A DNA stretch of 64,000 nt from Acinetobacter parvus DSM 16617 = CIP 108168 (GCF_000368025.1 NZ_KB849210.1:1-64000), one strand, 5' to 3'. Positions 19,226-27,693 are shown, numbered from the stretch's first letter. Numbers and translations are program-made. The notes: a model not told the origin generated them from the sequence alone.

Positions 19226-19491
19226 GGGTCTGTTGACATTTCAGCCATGCATTGCGTTATCGGCTAAAACGACATAAACAAGGCATGAAACGCAGGCAAT
19301 GGCGACCCCCTTGTCAAGTTTCATAACGCAGTTTAGAGAAGTTTTAGCCATAACCCTGCGGGACAGGGACATTTTTTGCCGCTACTGCGTTATGCCTTAC
19401 TCATTTAGGATAGCTAAATTTCGTAAGTCATGCCTTGTACCGTCTAAAAAATGTCCTCTGTCGCAAGCATCTGTGAAATATCAACAGACCC
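19226..19491. mobile_element. MITE-like non-autonomous element
   Basis: Nearly perfect terminal inverted repeats of about 17 bp (GGGTCTGTTGACATTTC at the left; the right end reads GGGTCTGTTGATATTTC on the minus strand) bound 266 bp that encode no transposase. The element is flanked on both sides by TA, a likely 2-bp target duplication of the kind made by IS630/Tc1-mariner-like or some IS5-group transposases. The interior contains repeated TGCGTTAT motifs. It sits between two genes, where it disrupts nothing visible. The parent transposon was not identified. Confidence 0.7.
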
Positions 19492-19551
19492 TATAAATCT
19501 TAATGATAAATGAGTGTTCTACTTTGCGACTCACTCAAAGGAAACCATGTT

Positions 19552-20268
19552 ATGACAAAGAAATTATCGAAAGTTCTTGGTTTTACGACAGTAACCTCAG
19601 CTGCAATCCTATGTGCAGGCTTATCGAGTCATGCATTGGCAATGGCCCCTTTTCAGGCGAGCTATCAGTTCAGCTACAATAACAAGAATCTCGGTTCTGC
19701 GACACGTACCCTTTCGCAACAAGGCAACAACTGGACCTATGTATTCAATGCAAAGGCAGGTGGTATTGCATCCGCAACTGAAACCAGCCAGTTTAGTTTT
19801 GTGGACAATAAAATCATCTCACAAAAATTTAGCCGCAGCAGTAAAGTCCTGATCAACAACAACACCATGAGCATCAACTTCAATCCAGCCAGCAAGGTGA
19901 TCAACACCAAAAAGGATGACAAAACCCGTTCATTTGCCTGGCAGGCAGGTGCACTGGATGAGTTGAACGCCGAACTCCAGTTGCGTGAAGACCTAAAGAA
20001 TGGCAACACACTCCAGCCGCGCTACTTGATTGCTGATGACAAGGCTGTGGATGAACGTCGTTTTGTGAAACAGGGCAACGAAACCGTCAAGACCAATTAT
20101 GGTACTTTTAACACAATTAAGGTGGTACTCCAGCATGATAAGCCTGAACGCAATACCGTTTTCTGGCTGGCACCAAAGCTCGACTATCTGCCAGTAAAAG
20201 TGACCCATAATGATGGCAAATCATCCTATGGCCTTTTATTGACAGGCTATTCAGGGAAAACCAACTAA
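19552..20268 (+). CDS. DUF3108 domain protein, exported
   Basis: This 238-aa protein has a clear signal peptide ending near SHALA (about residue 30). It is followed by a mostly beta-strand domain of the DUF3108 type: FQASYQFSYNNKNLG at the start, DGGL-like turns and a C-terminal TVFWLAPKLDYLPVKV...SYGLLLTGY. The family is periplasmic and of unknown function, probably related to LolA/LolB-like beta folds. The ATG at 19552 has AAAGGA upstream; the extension back to 19510 spoils the signal peptide. Confidence 0.85.
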   Translation: MTKKLSKVLGFTTVTSAAILCAGLSSHALAMAPFQASYQFSYNNKNLGSATRTLSQQGNNWTYVFNAKAGGIASATETSQFSFVDNKIISQKFSRSSKVLINNNTMSINFNPASKVINTKKDDKTRSFAWQAGALDELNAELQLREDLKNGNTLQPRYLIADDKAVDERRFVKQGNETVKTNYGTFNTIKVVLQHDKPERNTVFWLAPKLDYLPVKVTHNDGKSSYGLLLTGYSGKTN

Positions 20269-20355
20269 TTTTTAAAATAATATGCGGCTTCGTGTTCAGT
20301 GTGTAAATAGGGTTGAAAACTGCATCAACCCGATAATTTTGGCTTGCAATTTTTG

Positions 20356-20395
20356 GGATGCTTTTTAAAATATGCCTTTGCTTGAAAAAGCATCC
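20356..20395 (+). promoter_or_regulatory. 11-bp leader hairpin directly upstream of xpt
   Basis: GGATGCTTTTT and AAAAAGCATCC are exact complements around an 18-nt loop, ending 18 nt before the GTG start and just before the AGAGGA ribosome site. It lacks the conserved core of the purine riboswitch. It could be a terminator-type attenuator, a protein-binding leader or an RNA-stability element; which of these is unknown. Confidence 0.5.
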
Positions 20396-20412
20396 GTTTA
20401 GAGGATTCTCCC

Positions 20413-20988
20413 GTGTACGCTTTAGAACAGAAAATCTTAAATGAAGGTATCGTTCTATCTGACCAAGTTTTGAAAGTTGACGCTTTCTTGAACCACCAAA
20501 TCGACCCTGTACTGATGCAGTTAATTGGTAAGGAATTTGCCGCTCGTTTTAAAGATGCAGGCATTACTAAGATTATTACCATTGAAGCATCTGGGATTGC
20601 ACCTGCGATCATGGCAGGTTTAGAGCTTGGTGTTCCTGTGATTTTTGCTCGTAAATACCAGTCATTGACTTTAAAAGATGATCTTTATCGTTCTAAAGTG
20701 TTCTCCTTCACCAAGCAAACTGAAAGCACTATTGCCATTTCAAACAAGCATCTCAGTTCAACCGACAAGGCACTGGTGATTGATGACTTTCTGGCAAATG
20801 GTCAGGCTGCACTGGGCCTCATCGACCTCATTCATCAAGCCAATGCGGAAGTTGTGGGTGTGGGGATTGTGATTGAAAAATCATTCCAGCCAGGCCGTGA
20901 TGTCTTGCTTGAGAAAGGCTACCGTGTCGAGTCGCTGGCACGTGTAAAATCCCTGGCGGATGGTAAAGTTAGCTTTATCACAGAATAA
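20413..20988 (+). CDS. xpt: Xanthine phosphoribosyltransferase
   Basis: This purine-salvage enzyme converts xanthine and PRPP to XMP. The 191-aa protein matches the Bacillus-type Xpt: MYALEQKIL...NEGIV at the N-terminus, the KYQSLTL-containing region, and the PRPP-binding loop ALVIDDFLANGQAA near residues 120-135. The start is GTG 20413, preceded by GAGGA (AGAGGATTCTCCC). A strong hairpin lies in its leader, and it is followed by a terminator at 21006-21030, so it is probably a single-gene unit. Confidence 0.93.
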   Translation: MYALEQKILNEGIVLSDQVLKVDAFLNHQIDPVLMQLIGKEFAARFKDAGITKIITIEASGIAPAIMAGLELGVPVIFARKYQSLTLKDDLYRSKVFSFTKQTESTIAISNKHLSSTDKALVIDDFLANGQAALGLIDLIHQANAEVVGVGIVIEKSFQPGRDVLLEKGYRVESLARVKSLADGKVSFITE

Positions 20989-21005
20989 GCCTGACTGCTG
21001 ACGAA

Positions 21006-21030
21006 AGGGCGCCTTGAGCGCTCTTTTTTT
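21006..21030 (+). terminator. xpt terminator
   Basis: AGGGCGC-CTTGA-GCGCTCT stem-loop followed by seven T residues. Confidence 0.85.
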
Positions 21031-21171
21031 ATATTGGAAAATGAAAAAATACTACACATCGCAAGTGTCATGCTGGGCGCAATCAGGGTATCATGACAAC
21101 AATTTTGCTGTTCCATATTCATTGGTTTCAATCCCTATCCTGATTAACCACAGAATGTTTTAGAGAAAGTT

Positions 21172-22014
21172 ATGCGTACATATTTAGACCTTTTACAACA
21201 TATCCTAGACAATGGCGGTGACAAGGGTGACCGCACTGGAACGGGTACACGTTCGGTATTTGGTCATCAGATGCGCTTTGACCTTTCCAAAGGTTTCCCA
21301 CTTTTAACCACAAAGAAAGTTCACTTTCGTTCCATTGTGATTGAGCTACTTTGGTTCCTAAAAGGTGATACCAATGTTCAATATCTCAAGGACAATAAAG
21401 TCACCATTTGGGATGAATGGGCAACTGCGGAACAAACCGCCCGCTTTGGTCGTCCAGAGGGTGAGCTTGGGCCAGTTTATGGCCACCAGTGGCGCAACTT
21501 TGGCGCCACACAAAATGAAGATGGCAGCTACCAGCAAAATGGTTTTGACCAAATCAAATGGCTGGTTAATGAAATCAAGACCAATCCCAATTCACGCCGT
21601 TTGATTGTGTCAGGCTGGAATCCAAACGAGGCTGGGAAAGTGGCTTTGCCGCCCTGTCATACCCTGTTCCAGTTTTTTGTTCAGGATAACAAACTGTCAT
21701 GCCAGCTTTACCAGCGTAGCGCGGATGTATTTCTAGGTGTGCCATTTAATATTGCCAGCTATGCCCTGCTTACACATATGATTGCGCAGGTATGCGGTTT
21801 AGAGGTAGGTGACTTTGTCTGGACAGGCGGTGATACGCATTTATATGCCAACCATTTTAAGCAGGCCCAGTTACAGCTTACGCGTGAACCCTTATCGTTG
21901 TGCCAGTTAAAGCTTAACCCAGACATCAAGGATATTTTCGATTTTAAATTTGAAGATATTGAAATTGTGGGTTATGAATCACATCCTGCGATCAAGGCAC
22001 CTGTGGCAGTTTAA
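21172..22014 (+). CDS. thyA: Thymidylate synthase
   Basis: The enzyme methylates dUMP to dTMP using 5,10-methylene-tetrahydrofolate, generating dihydrofolate. The catalytic cysteine is Cys162 in PPCHTLFQF; the dUMP-binding segment QRSADVFLGVPFNIASYA and the C-terminal IKAPVAV are typical. At 280 aa it is slightly longer than E. coli ThyA (264), consistent with a small insertion (FGRPEGELGPVYGHQW region). It lies 23 bp upstream of folA, which recycles the dihydrofolate. Confidence 0.97.
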   Translation: MRTYLDLLQHILDNGGDKGDRTGTGTRSVFGHQMRFDLSKGFPLLTTKKVHFRSIVIELLWFLKGDTNVQYLKDNKVTIWDEWATAEQTARFGRPEGELGPVYGHQWRNFGATQNEDGSYQQNGFDQIKWLVNEIKTNPNSRRLIVSGWNPNEAGKVALPPCHTLFQFFVQDNKLSCQLYQRSADVFLGVPFNIASYALLTHMIAQVCGLEVGDFVWTGGDTHLYANHFKQAQLQLTREPLSLCQLKLNPDIKDIFDFKFEDIEIVGYESHPAIKAPVAV

Positions 22015-22037
22015 AATCAGATGAGGGAGACGATCAA

Positions 22038-22547
22038 ATGGCATGGCAAGGTATAGAAGTTGTTCACGTGGTGGCAATGGATAAAAACAACTGCATCGGC
22101 AAGGGCAATGCTCTACCCTGGCATATTTCTGCTGACCTCAAGCATTTCAAGGCCATCACCCAAGGTGGTGTGCTGATCATGGGCCGTAAAACCCTGGAAT
22201 CAATGGGACGTGCCCTGCCAAACCGTGTGAACTGGGTGATTACCCGTGATCCGTCATGGCAGTATGAGGGTGTCAAGGTGGCGCACAGCATCGAAGAGGC
22301 ACTTGATGGTGCACTTACAGACGTACAACAAGCTGAAAAGTCATCCTTATTTATTATAGGTGGAGGAGAGATCTTCAACCAAACACTTGCGATTGCCGAT
22401 CGCCTTGAACTGACCCATGTGGATCTGGATGTTCGGGGAGACGCACATTATCCAGAACTCTCTGAGGATTTTTATAAAGTAAACTCAGAACATTATACTG
22501 ATGAAAAAACCGATATAGCGTTCGAGTTTGCAAGCTACCAAAAATAA
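22038..22547 (+). CDS. folA: Dihydrofolate reductase
   Basis: The enzyme reduces dihydrofolate to tetrahydrofolate with NADPH and is the trimethoprim target. Family motifs are present: NCIGKGNALPWHISADLKHF with Trp28 and the catalytic Asp33, MGRKTLESMG for NADPH, and IIGGGEIFNQ. The length of 169 aa is normal. The ATG has GAGGGAG about 9 bases upstream. The thyA-folA pairing reflects the folate cycle; the reading frame after it starts 20 bp later, suggesting one transcript. Confidence 0.97.
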   Translation: MAWQGIEVVHVVAMDKNNCIGKGNALPWHISADLKHFKAITQGGVLIMGRKTLESMGRALPNRVNWVITRDPSWQYEGVKVAHSIEEALDGALTDVQQAEKSSLFIIGGGEIFNQTLAIADRLELTHVDLDVRGDAHYPELSEDFYKVNSEHYTDEKTDIAFEFASYQK

Positions 22548-22567
22548 AAAATGGATTGCGAAGGCTT

Positions 22568-23623
22568 ATGCATAACATTGCATCACGAGAGTTCTTTATT
22601 GCTCTAGGGATTGGTTTCCTACACAGCCTTTTTGCCCTGTTCGTGATCATCTCCAGTATCTGGTTATGCCTTGCTTTATGGATTCAACAACCTCTTGGAA
22701 CGCTGCTTAGCCGTGTGGTCATTGTCATCTGGGGCTTATTTGCCCTGAGTCTGATTGGCTTTTATGTCAGTGGGCATTTATTTAACCGCCGTACCGACAT
22801 CATTATCTACTTTCTGGTGTTTGCCTGTTCACTTGGCTGGTATTTTTCCCAGGATGCAAAACAGAACCGAGACTGGGATCCTGAAGTTGCCGAGCAGTTG
22901 AGTTATGAAAAACACGGTGACCTTGTAACCTTGCATAAGGTCCGCAATTTTGACTGGCATAAAGATGGCAGCTACGATATTCGCTGGGAAGACCGTCACA
23001 TAGACCTGAATAAAATCACGGGCGTGAATGTGATTACCTCCTACTGGATGGGGCCACAAATTGCCCATACATTGGTCAGCTTTGATTTCTCTGATCAAAA
23101 GCCCCTGGTTTTTTCTATTGAAATTCGCAAAGAAAAGGGTGAAGAGTTTTCAGCCATTGGCGGTTTTTTTCGTAAATATGAACTTAGCCTAGTTGCCTCT
23201 GACGAAAAAGACATTGTGTATACCCGAAGCAATATCCGCCATGAACAAGTCTATTTATTTCCCATTAAAATGCCTGCCACTGAACGCAAGGCCCTCTTCA
23301 TCGAGTATCTCGACAAGGCTGATGAGTTGCAAGCTGAGGCGAAATGGTACAACACGCTGACCAGTAACTGTACTACGCTGGTATTTGATATGATACAGGC
23401 GATTAATCCACAACGACTGCCTAAAGATTACCGTTTATTGGCATCAGGCTATCTACCCAATTACCTCTATGATCTTAAGGCAGTGGATCAAAATTACAGC
23501 ATGAAAGAATGGTATCAGATGGCCCATATCAATACGCGTACCGCAGATTTTGGGCAGCAGTCAGACCAAAGCAGTGAGGCATTTTCCAGATTGATTCGAA
23601 CAGGTTTACCAAAGAATGAATAA
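22568..23623 (+). CDS. DUF4105 domain membrane protein
   Basis: This 351-aa protein has three or so N-terminal hydrophobic membrane segments (residues about 10-95), followed by a DUF4105/Lnb-type domain: WEDRHIDL-like strand, a FSIEIRKEKGEEFS segment and WYNTLTSNCTTLVFD with a conserved Cys. The family is periplasmic or outer-leaflet, with Cys-dependent hydrolase-like features, but its exact role is unclear. ATG 22568 has GAAGG about 5 bases upstream; a TTG 12 bases earlier is possible. It follows folA closely. Confidence 0.82.
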   Translation: MHNIASREFFIALGIGFLHSLFALFVIISSIWLCLALWIQQPLGTLLSRVVIVIWGLFALSLIGFYVSGHLFNRRTDIIIYFLVFACSLGWYFSQDAKQNRDWDPEVAEQLSYEKHGDLVTLHKVRNFDWHKDGSYDIRWEDRHIDLNKITGVNVITSYWMGPQIAHTLVSFDFSDQKPLVFSIEIRKEKGEEFSAIGGFFRKYELSLVASDEKDIVYTRSNIRHEQVYLFPIKMPATERKALFIEYLDKADELQAEAKWYNTLTSNCTTLVFDMIQAINPQRLPKDYRLLASGYLPNYLYDLKAVDQNYSMKEWYQMAHINTRTADFGQQSDQSSEAFSRLIRTGLPKNE

Positions 23624-23639
23624 TTAAGTATAAATTCAC

Positions 23640-24107
23640 GTGAATATTTACCAAAAACTACGTTCATCCTACGAAAAGACATATAAAACCGTGAATCATT
23701 TCATATTATATTTTGATGTAATATATTCAGCAAAACAAACAATTACCCTATTTGAACGTCCGTGGATTGGCACAGAAATCAACGGCAAATTCCTAGAGGT
23801 CGACAGTCCCAACCGCCCTGCTATTTATTTTGATGCAAAAAACAAGCGTTTTGCAGGTGCAGATGGTTGTAACAAAATACAGGATAGCTTTGACAGCAAT
23901 AATCAACACTTAAAGCTGGGTCAAATAGCGTCAACATTAATGGCCTGTCATGGTGCCCAGGATACTATTTCTCGTGAATACAATGATGCACTGGCACAAA
24001 CCAATCGCTATGAGGTGAAAGGACATGAGCTGAAGTTTCTAGATAAATCAGGTCAAACTTTAGTGAAGTTTGTGACGGTTATTCAGCCGCTTCCTTTCAA
24101 GAACTGA
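23640..24107 (+). CDS. META domain protein (HslJ-like)
   Basis: This 155-aa protein carries a META-type domain from about residue 40: PWIGTEINGKFLE, then FAGADGCNKI and LKLGQIASTLMACHGA, as in HslJ-like heat/novobiocin-related proteins. META proteins are usually lipoproteins or exported, but no signal peptide or lipobox is visible here. The annotated start is a GTG at 23640 and the first 40 residues look unusual, so the true start or an N-terminal lesion is uncertain. Confidence 0.7.
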   Translation: MNIYQKLRSSYEKTYKTVNHFILYFDVIYSAKQTITLFERPWIGTEINGKFLEVDSPNRPAIYFDAKNKRFAGADGCNKIQDSFDSNNQHLKLGQIASTLMACHGAQDTISREYNDALAQTNRYEVKGHELKFLDKSGQTLVKFVTVIQPLPFKN

Positions 24108-24121
24108 TAATGTCTTGAAGT

Positions 24122-24162
24122 AAAAAGTAAAAACCCGTTTCAAATACGGGCTTTTACTTTTT
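24122..24162 (+). terminator. Terminator after the META gene
   Basis: The long stem AAAAAGTAAAA...CCCGT/ACGGG...TTTTACTTTTT ends in T residues on the plus strand. It is symmetrical enough to act in either direction. Confidence 0.8.
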
Positions 24163-24214
24163 AGGCACTTCGTTTACTTTAATAGCATTCTGAAAAATTA
24201 GAAAAGGGAAATAT

Positions 24215-24739
24215 ATGCAGCAGGCACTGTTTGGTGGTGGATGTTTTTGGTGTGTAGAGGCTGTGTTTTTACAACTTAAAGGTGTAGAAAAAGTGGTGAG
24301 TGGCTATGCGGGCGGTATTGTCCACAACCCAAATTATGAGCAGGTCTGTCAGGGCAATACACAGCATGCCGAGGTGGTCCTGATTGATTTTGATGAACAG
24401 CAGATCAGCTATTCACAACTCCTGAACGTGTTTTTCACCACACATGATCCAACCACATTAAACCGTCAGGGCAATGATATTGGCACACAATACCGTTCCG
24501 TCATTTACTATTTTAATGATGAACAGAAACAGCAGGCTGAACAGGTCATTCAGGGTCTGGAAGATGAAAACCTCAACATTGTCACCGAGTTAAGTCCAGC
24601 ACCTACATTTTATCCTGCGGAAGAGTATCACCAGAATTTCTATGCCCGTAACCCATCACAGGGTTATTGCAACTTTAGCATTCCACCCAAGCTTTCCAAG
24701 CTACGCTCGAGGTTTGCGGACTTGCTCAAAACCGAATAG
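24215..24739 (+). CDS. msrA: Peptide methionine-S-oxide reductase MsrA
   Basis: The enzyme repairs methionine-S-sulfoxide in proteins using thioredoxin. The catalytic motif GCFWC is at residues 9-13 (Cys10 nucleophile), and the SGYAGG, NPNYEQVC, YRSVIYY and EEYHQNFY motifs are present. The 174-aa length is typical of the short form. The ATG has AAGGGA about 7 bases upstream. It is convergent with exbD, with which it shares a bidirectional terminator. Confidence 0.96.
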   Translation: MQQALFGGGCFWCVEAVFLQLKGVEKVVSGYAGGIVHNPNYEQVCQGNTQHAEVVLIDFDEQQISYSQLLNVFFTTHDPTTLNRQGNDIGTQYRSVIYYFNDEQKQQAEQVIQGLEDENLNIVTELSPAPTFYPAEEYHQNFYARNPSQGYCNFSIPPKLSKLRSRFADLLKTE

Positions 24740-24744
24740 CCCAA

Positions 24745-24776
24745 AAAAAAGCAACTCATCATAGAGTTGCTTTTTT
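24745..24776. terminator. Bidirectional terminator, msrA/exbD
   Basis: AAAAAAGCAACTC-ATCATA-GAGTTGCTTTTTT: a 13-bp stem with A- and T-runs on either side, between convergent genes. Confidence 0.9.
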
Positions 24777-24794
24777 ATCCAGCCCACTACAAGA

Positions 24795-25199
24795 TCAGTT
24801 TTCACTGGCAAATGCGATATCTGTCAAACCTGCCTCACTGGCACGGGACATCACCTGAGCAACTGTATCATATTTTGATTCTTTATCCGCCCTTAACACA
24901 ATGGTAGGCTGAACAGACTGCTTCGCCTGATCCTGAAAGCGTTGCTCAAGCTCATCCAGACTTACCACTTCCGCATTCCAAGCCACTTCACCTTGCTGGT
25001 TCACGTTAATCGTGATCGGTTTCTGTGGCGGTGGCTGTATCTCAGCCGTTGTTTTTGGCAAGGTTAATGGAATGGAGGGGTTGGCAACCGTTGCTGTGAC
25101 CAAGAAAATAATCATCAATACCAGCATAATGTCGATCAGAGGAATGAGGTTCATCTCATTCATGCCACTATCGTGGTCTTCACCCAATTGAAAACCCAT
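24795..25199 (-). CDS. exbD: Biopolymer transport protein ExbD
   Basis: This is a proton-motive-force subunit of the TonB-ExbB-ExbD complex in the inner membrane. The 134-aa protein has the single membrane helix with the conserved aspartate (MNLIPLIDIMLVLMIIFLV) and a periplasmic domain with LRADKESKYD. ATG 25199 starts one base after the exbB stop; GGAGG lies 11 bases upstream. It is the third gene of the tonB-exbB-exbD operon. Confidence 0.95.
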   Translation of the reverse strand: MGFQLGEDHDSGMNEMNLIPLIDIMLVLMIIFLVTATVANPSIPLTLPKTTAEIQPPPQKPITINVNQQGEVAWNAEVVSLDELEQRFQDQAKQSVQPTIVLRADKESKYDTVAQVMSRASEAGLTDIAFASEN

Positions 25200-25200
25200 C

Positions 25201-25821
25201 TTAAGCTTGACCTCCAACTAAGCTTTGTTGAGTCGCTTTAGTTTCTGTTTTTATAGGTGTCTCTTGCTGCAACATCGTATCGATTAACAGGCTATGCGCT
25301 TGATCTTGTAAATCATGTGCCAAGCCACGATTGAAACGTACACAAATGTTGTAAGCCAATACCGCAGGAATCGCTACAGATAATCCCAAACCAGTCATGA
25401 TCAACGCTTCACCAACAGGTGTTGCGACTTGCGCTAAGCCTGCCTGACCGCTCGTACCTACAGCGACCAGTGCATGGAAAATTCCCCACACCGTACCAAA
25501 CAAACCCACAAATGGTGCAAGTGAGGCAATCGTCCCAAGAACAGAGACACCTTTTTCCGCCTGTGACTTTTCGGCAGAGATCTGGCGAAGCAATGCCTGC
25601 TCCGCAACCGCCTTGCGCTGTTCAAAGGTTAAAGGCTGTAGTTTAGATTTCAAGGTTGCCAGAGCCTGAGCAAGCTGGGCATAGGCCTGTTGCTTCAACT
25701 GGCGTGTTCCCAATAGGCGTAGAATGAAAATAGTCCATGTCGCAATCGACATTGCTAAAAGGATGAAATACAGGGTTTTACTCACTGCATCTGCATGTTG
25801 CCAATAAACTGAAAAGTTCAT
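25201..25821 (-). CDS. exbB: MotA/TolQ/ExbB proton channel protein
   Basis: This inner-membrane protein forms the pentameric proton channel around ExbD. The 206-aa sequence has three membrane spans and the family core GVSVLGTIASLAPFVGLFGTVWGI, shown here in parts, then ATPVGEALIMTGLGLSVAIPAVLAYN. The start ATG follows the tonB stop by 42 bp. It overlaps nothing and is followed immediately by exbD, so translational coupling is likely. Confidence 0.95.
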   Translation of the reverse strand: MNFSVYWQHADAVSKTLYFILLAMSIATWTIFILRLLGTRQLKQQAYAQLAQALATLKSKLQPLTFEQRKAVAEQALLRQISAEKSQAEKGVSVLGTIASLAPFVGLFGTVWGIFHALVAVGTSGQAGLAQVATPVGEALIMTGLGLSVAIPAVLAYNICVRFNRGLAHDLQDQAHSLLIDTMLQQETPIKTETKATQQSLVGGQA

Positions 25822-25863
25822 ATACGAACTCCTGATTTTATCTGTCGCGAGGACTCAAATTGG

Positions 25864-26616
25864 TTAAGGACTAAGATCAAACGGTTGTTCTGCGCGAATT
25901 GGGTACGCAACACCATTTTCCATATAGGGTTTAAATTTCGCACTTTTAACGGCACGTAAAATCTTTTCATCCAGACCTGGCAAACCACTACTGCGCGTAA
26001 TACGGGCATTGGTAATTTTACCTTTCTCATCTGCTTCGATGAGTACCATTGCCGAACGCGGCTGGTTTTCCAGATCTTTTGCGGACACTGACAGTTTTGG
26101 TGAACGGCTCCACTGCACGCCTGAACCACCAATTGAAACACGTTTTGGCGATGGATCGGCTGGCGGCGCTGCGGCTTTAGGCACTTCAACAACAGGCTGA
26201 GGTTTCTCAATCACTTTTTCTGTGACAGTCGTGTTCACCACAACCGACTCAACCTTTGGCTCAACTTTTTCAACCACAGGTTTCGGTGCCTCGGCTTTTT
26301 TAACCTGCTGAATTTTTTCTATTTTTTTAGGTGGTGGTAATGCCTTTTCAACCACCTTGACCTGTTTCACTTCTTTTTTAGGTTCTGGTGGTTTGGGCTT
26401 TTCTTTAGGCTTCGGTGGCTCAGGCTTAGGTGGTTCCTGAATCTTGACAAATTTTATCCTGATTGGATCTTTTTCAACTGGTTTAAGTTCCATCGTTTTC
26501 ATGTGGTTCACCGCCCACAGAACTCCCACATGACCCATCACGACCACCACGAGGGCGGCAAGGATTTTTTTCTTCATCGGATGAGATGTATTCAATAGTG
26601 CAGGAGATTGACTCAT
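25864..26616 (-). CDS. tonB: Energy transducer TonB
   Basis: TonB couples the proton motive force to outer-membrane receptors for siderophores and other ligands. The 250-aa protein has an N-terminal membrane anchor (residues about 15-36), a Pro/Lys/Glu-rich linker (EPPKPEPPKPKEKPKPPEPK region, about residues 56-120), and a C-terminal TonB fold (ITNARITRSSGLPGLDEKI, RAVKSAKFKPYMENG). It is the first gene of tonB-exbB-exbD. Two Fur-like sequences lie about 90-150 bp upstream. Confidence 0.95.
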   Translation of the reverse strand: MSQSPALLNTSHPMKKKILAALVVVVMGHVGVLWAVNHMKTMELKPVEKDPIRIKFVKIQEPPKPEPPKPKEKPKPPEPKKEVKQVKVVEKALPPPKKIEKIQQVKKAEAPKPVVEKVEPKVESVVVNTTVTEKVIEKPQPVVEVPKAAAPPADPSPKRVSIGGSGVQWSRSPKLSVSAKDLENQPRSAMVLIEADEKGKITNARITRSSGLPGLDEKILRAVKSAKFKPYMENGVAYPIRAEQPFDLSP

Positions 26617-26706
26617 GAGAATCTAGTTACCTAATAGATGGTGACGCTTTAAAAATAAAAAAACGATTTCACTCATCGGATAGAACAATGAAAGTGCCGT
26701 AATAAT

Positions 26707-26758
26707 AAATGAGAAGTGTTTTCATTTTCAACTATTTTTTCTTGTCGAATCATTATCC
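26707..26758 (-). promoter_or_regulatory. Candidate Fur-binding sites upstream of tonB
   Basis: Positions 26707-26727 form the palindrome AAATGAGAA-GTG-TTTTCATTT, which matches a 21-bp Fur consensus at about 16 positions. Positions 26744-26758 (minus strand GGATAATGATTCGAC) resemble another half. The distance of 90-140 bp from tonB is somewhat long but possible. Iron control of tonB is well known in general; the site here is inferred. Confidence 0.45.
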
Positions 26759-26779
26759 ATTGAAAAATAGGCATAAAAA

Positions 26780-26799
26780 AACATGCCCTGAAGCATGTT
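26780..26799 (-). terminator. purU terminator
   Basis: AACATGC-CCTGAA-GCATGTT with an A-run on the plus strand (U-run in the minus transcript), 30 bp past the purU stop. Confidence 0.75.
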
Positions 26800-26829
26800 A
26801 TTTTTACATAATGCATACACAATAATAGA

Positions 26830-27693
26830 TTAGAACACTACGGTTTTATTGCCATCGACAATGATGCGGTCTTCCAGATGCCATTTGACTGCACGTGCCA
26901 ATACATTACGCTCTACATCCTCGCCCAACTCGCGCAATTGCTCAACATTGTAATCGTGGCTAACACGTTCAACATCTTGTTCAATGATTGGACCTTGGTC
27001 GAGATCAGCAGTCACGTAATGTGCTGTTGCACCAATCAGCTTCACCCCTTTCTCATACGCTTGCTTATAAGGATTTGCACCTACGAAAGCAGGTAAGAAT
27101 GAATGGTGAATATTGATAATCTTCATTTCCCACTTGGCAACAAAGTCTTCACTCAAAATCTGCATATAACGCGCCAAGATCAATAGATCATTGCCCTGCA
27201 TCATTTCATCAATTTGCGCATAAGCTTCGACTTTATTGTCTTTATTGACTGGTATTACATGGAATGGAATACCAAAATTTTCAACCGATTCACGCAAATC
27301 TGGATGGTTTGAGATGACTTGGGTAATTTCACATGGCAATGAGCCACGTGCATGGCGCCATAACAATTCCAATAAAGCATGGTCTACTTTAGAAACCAGA
27401 ATACCCACTTTCTTTAGTTCACCCACAAAAGTCAATTTCCATTGCATTTCATAACGTTCAGCAACGTTGGCAGCAAAGGTTTGCATTAATGCTTCTTTAC
27501 GAGATTGCAAATGATCAAGTTCAAACTCAACACGCATGAAATAACGTCCGCCTTGAGCTTCTGTAGCATACTGATCAAGTGCGGTAATATTTGCTCCCTG
27601 ATGATACAAAAAGCTCGATACAGCTTGCACGATCCCTGGCTTATCTTCGCAAGTAATCAGTAGTCGTGCCGTATGGGCAGTAGTCGTGTTCAT
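26830..27693 (-). CDS. purU: Formyltetrahydrofolate deformylase PurU
   Basis: The enzyme hydrolyses 10-formyl-THF to formate and THF, balancing one-carbon pools and supplying formate to PurT. The N-terminal ACT domain (LLITCEDKPGIVQAVSSFL) senses Met/Gly in E. coli. The C-terminal formyltransferase-type hydrolase domain has INIHHSFLPAFVGANPY and GATAHYVTADLDQGPII with the Asn/His/Asp catalytic set. The protein is 287 aa from ATG 27693; the extension to 27720 has no RBS. It is a single-gene unit. Confidence 0.95.
   Translation of the reverse strand: MNTTTAHTARLLITCEDKPGIVQAVSSFLYHQGANITALDQYATEAQGGRYFMRVEFELDHLQSRKEALMQTFAANVAERYEMQWKLTFVGELKKVGILVSKVDHALLELLWRHARGSLPCEITQVISNHPDLRESVENFGIPFHVIPVNKDNKVEAYAQIDEMMQGNDLLILARYMQILSEDFVAKWEMKIINIHHSFLPAFVGANPYKQAYEKGVKLIGATAHYVTADLDQGPIIEQDVERVSHDYNVEQLRELGEDVERNVLARAVKWHLEDRIIVDGNKTVVF

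Noticed and set aside
20269..20412. Purine riboswitch upstream of xpt
   Set aside because: The conserved three-way-junction core and loop sequences are not visible; only a simple hairpin is seen.
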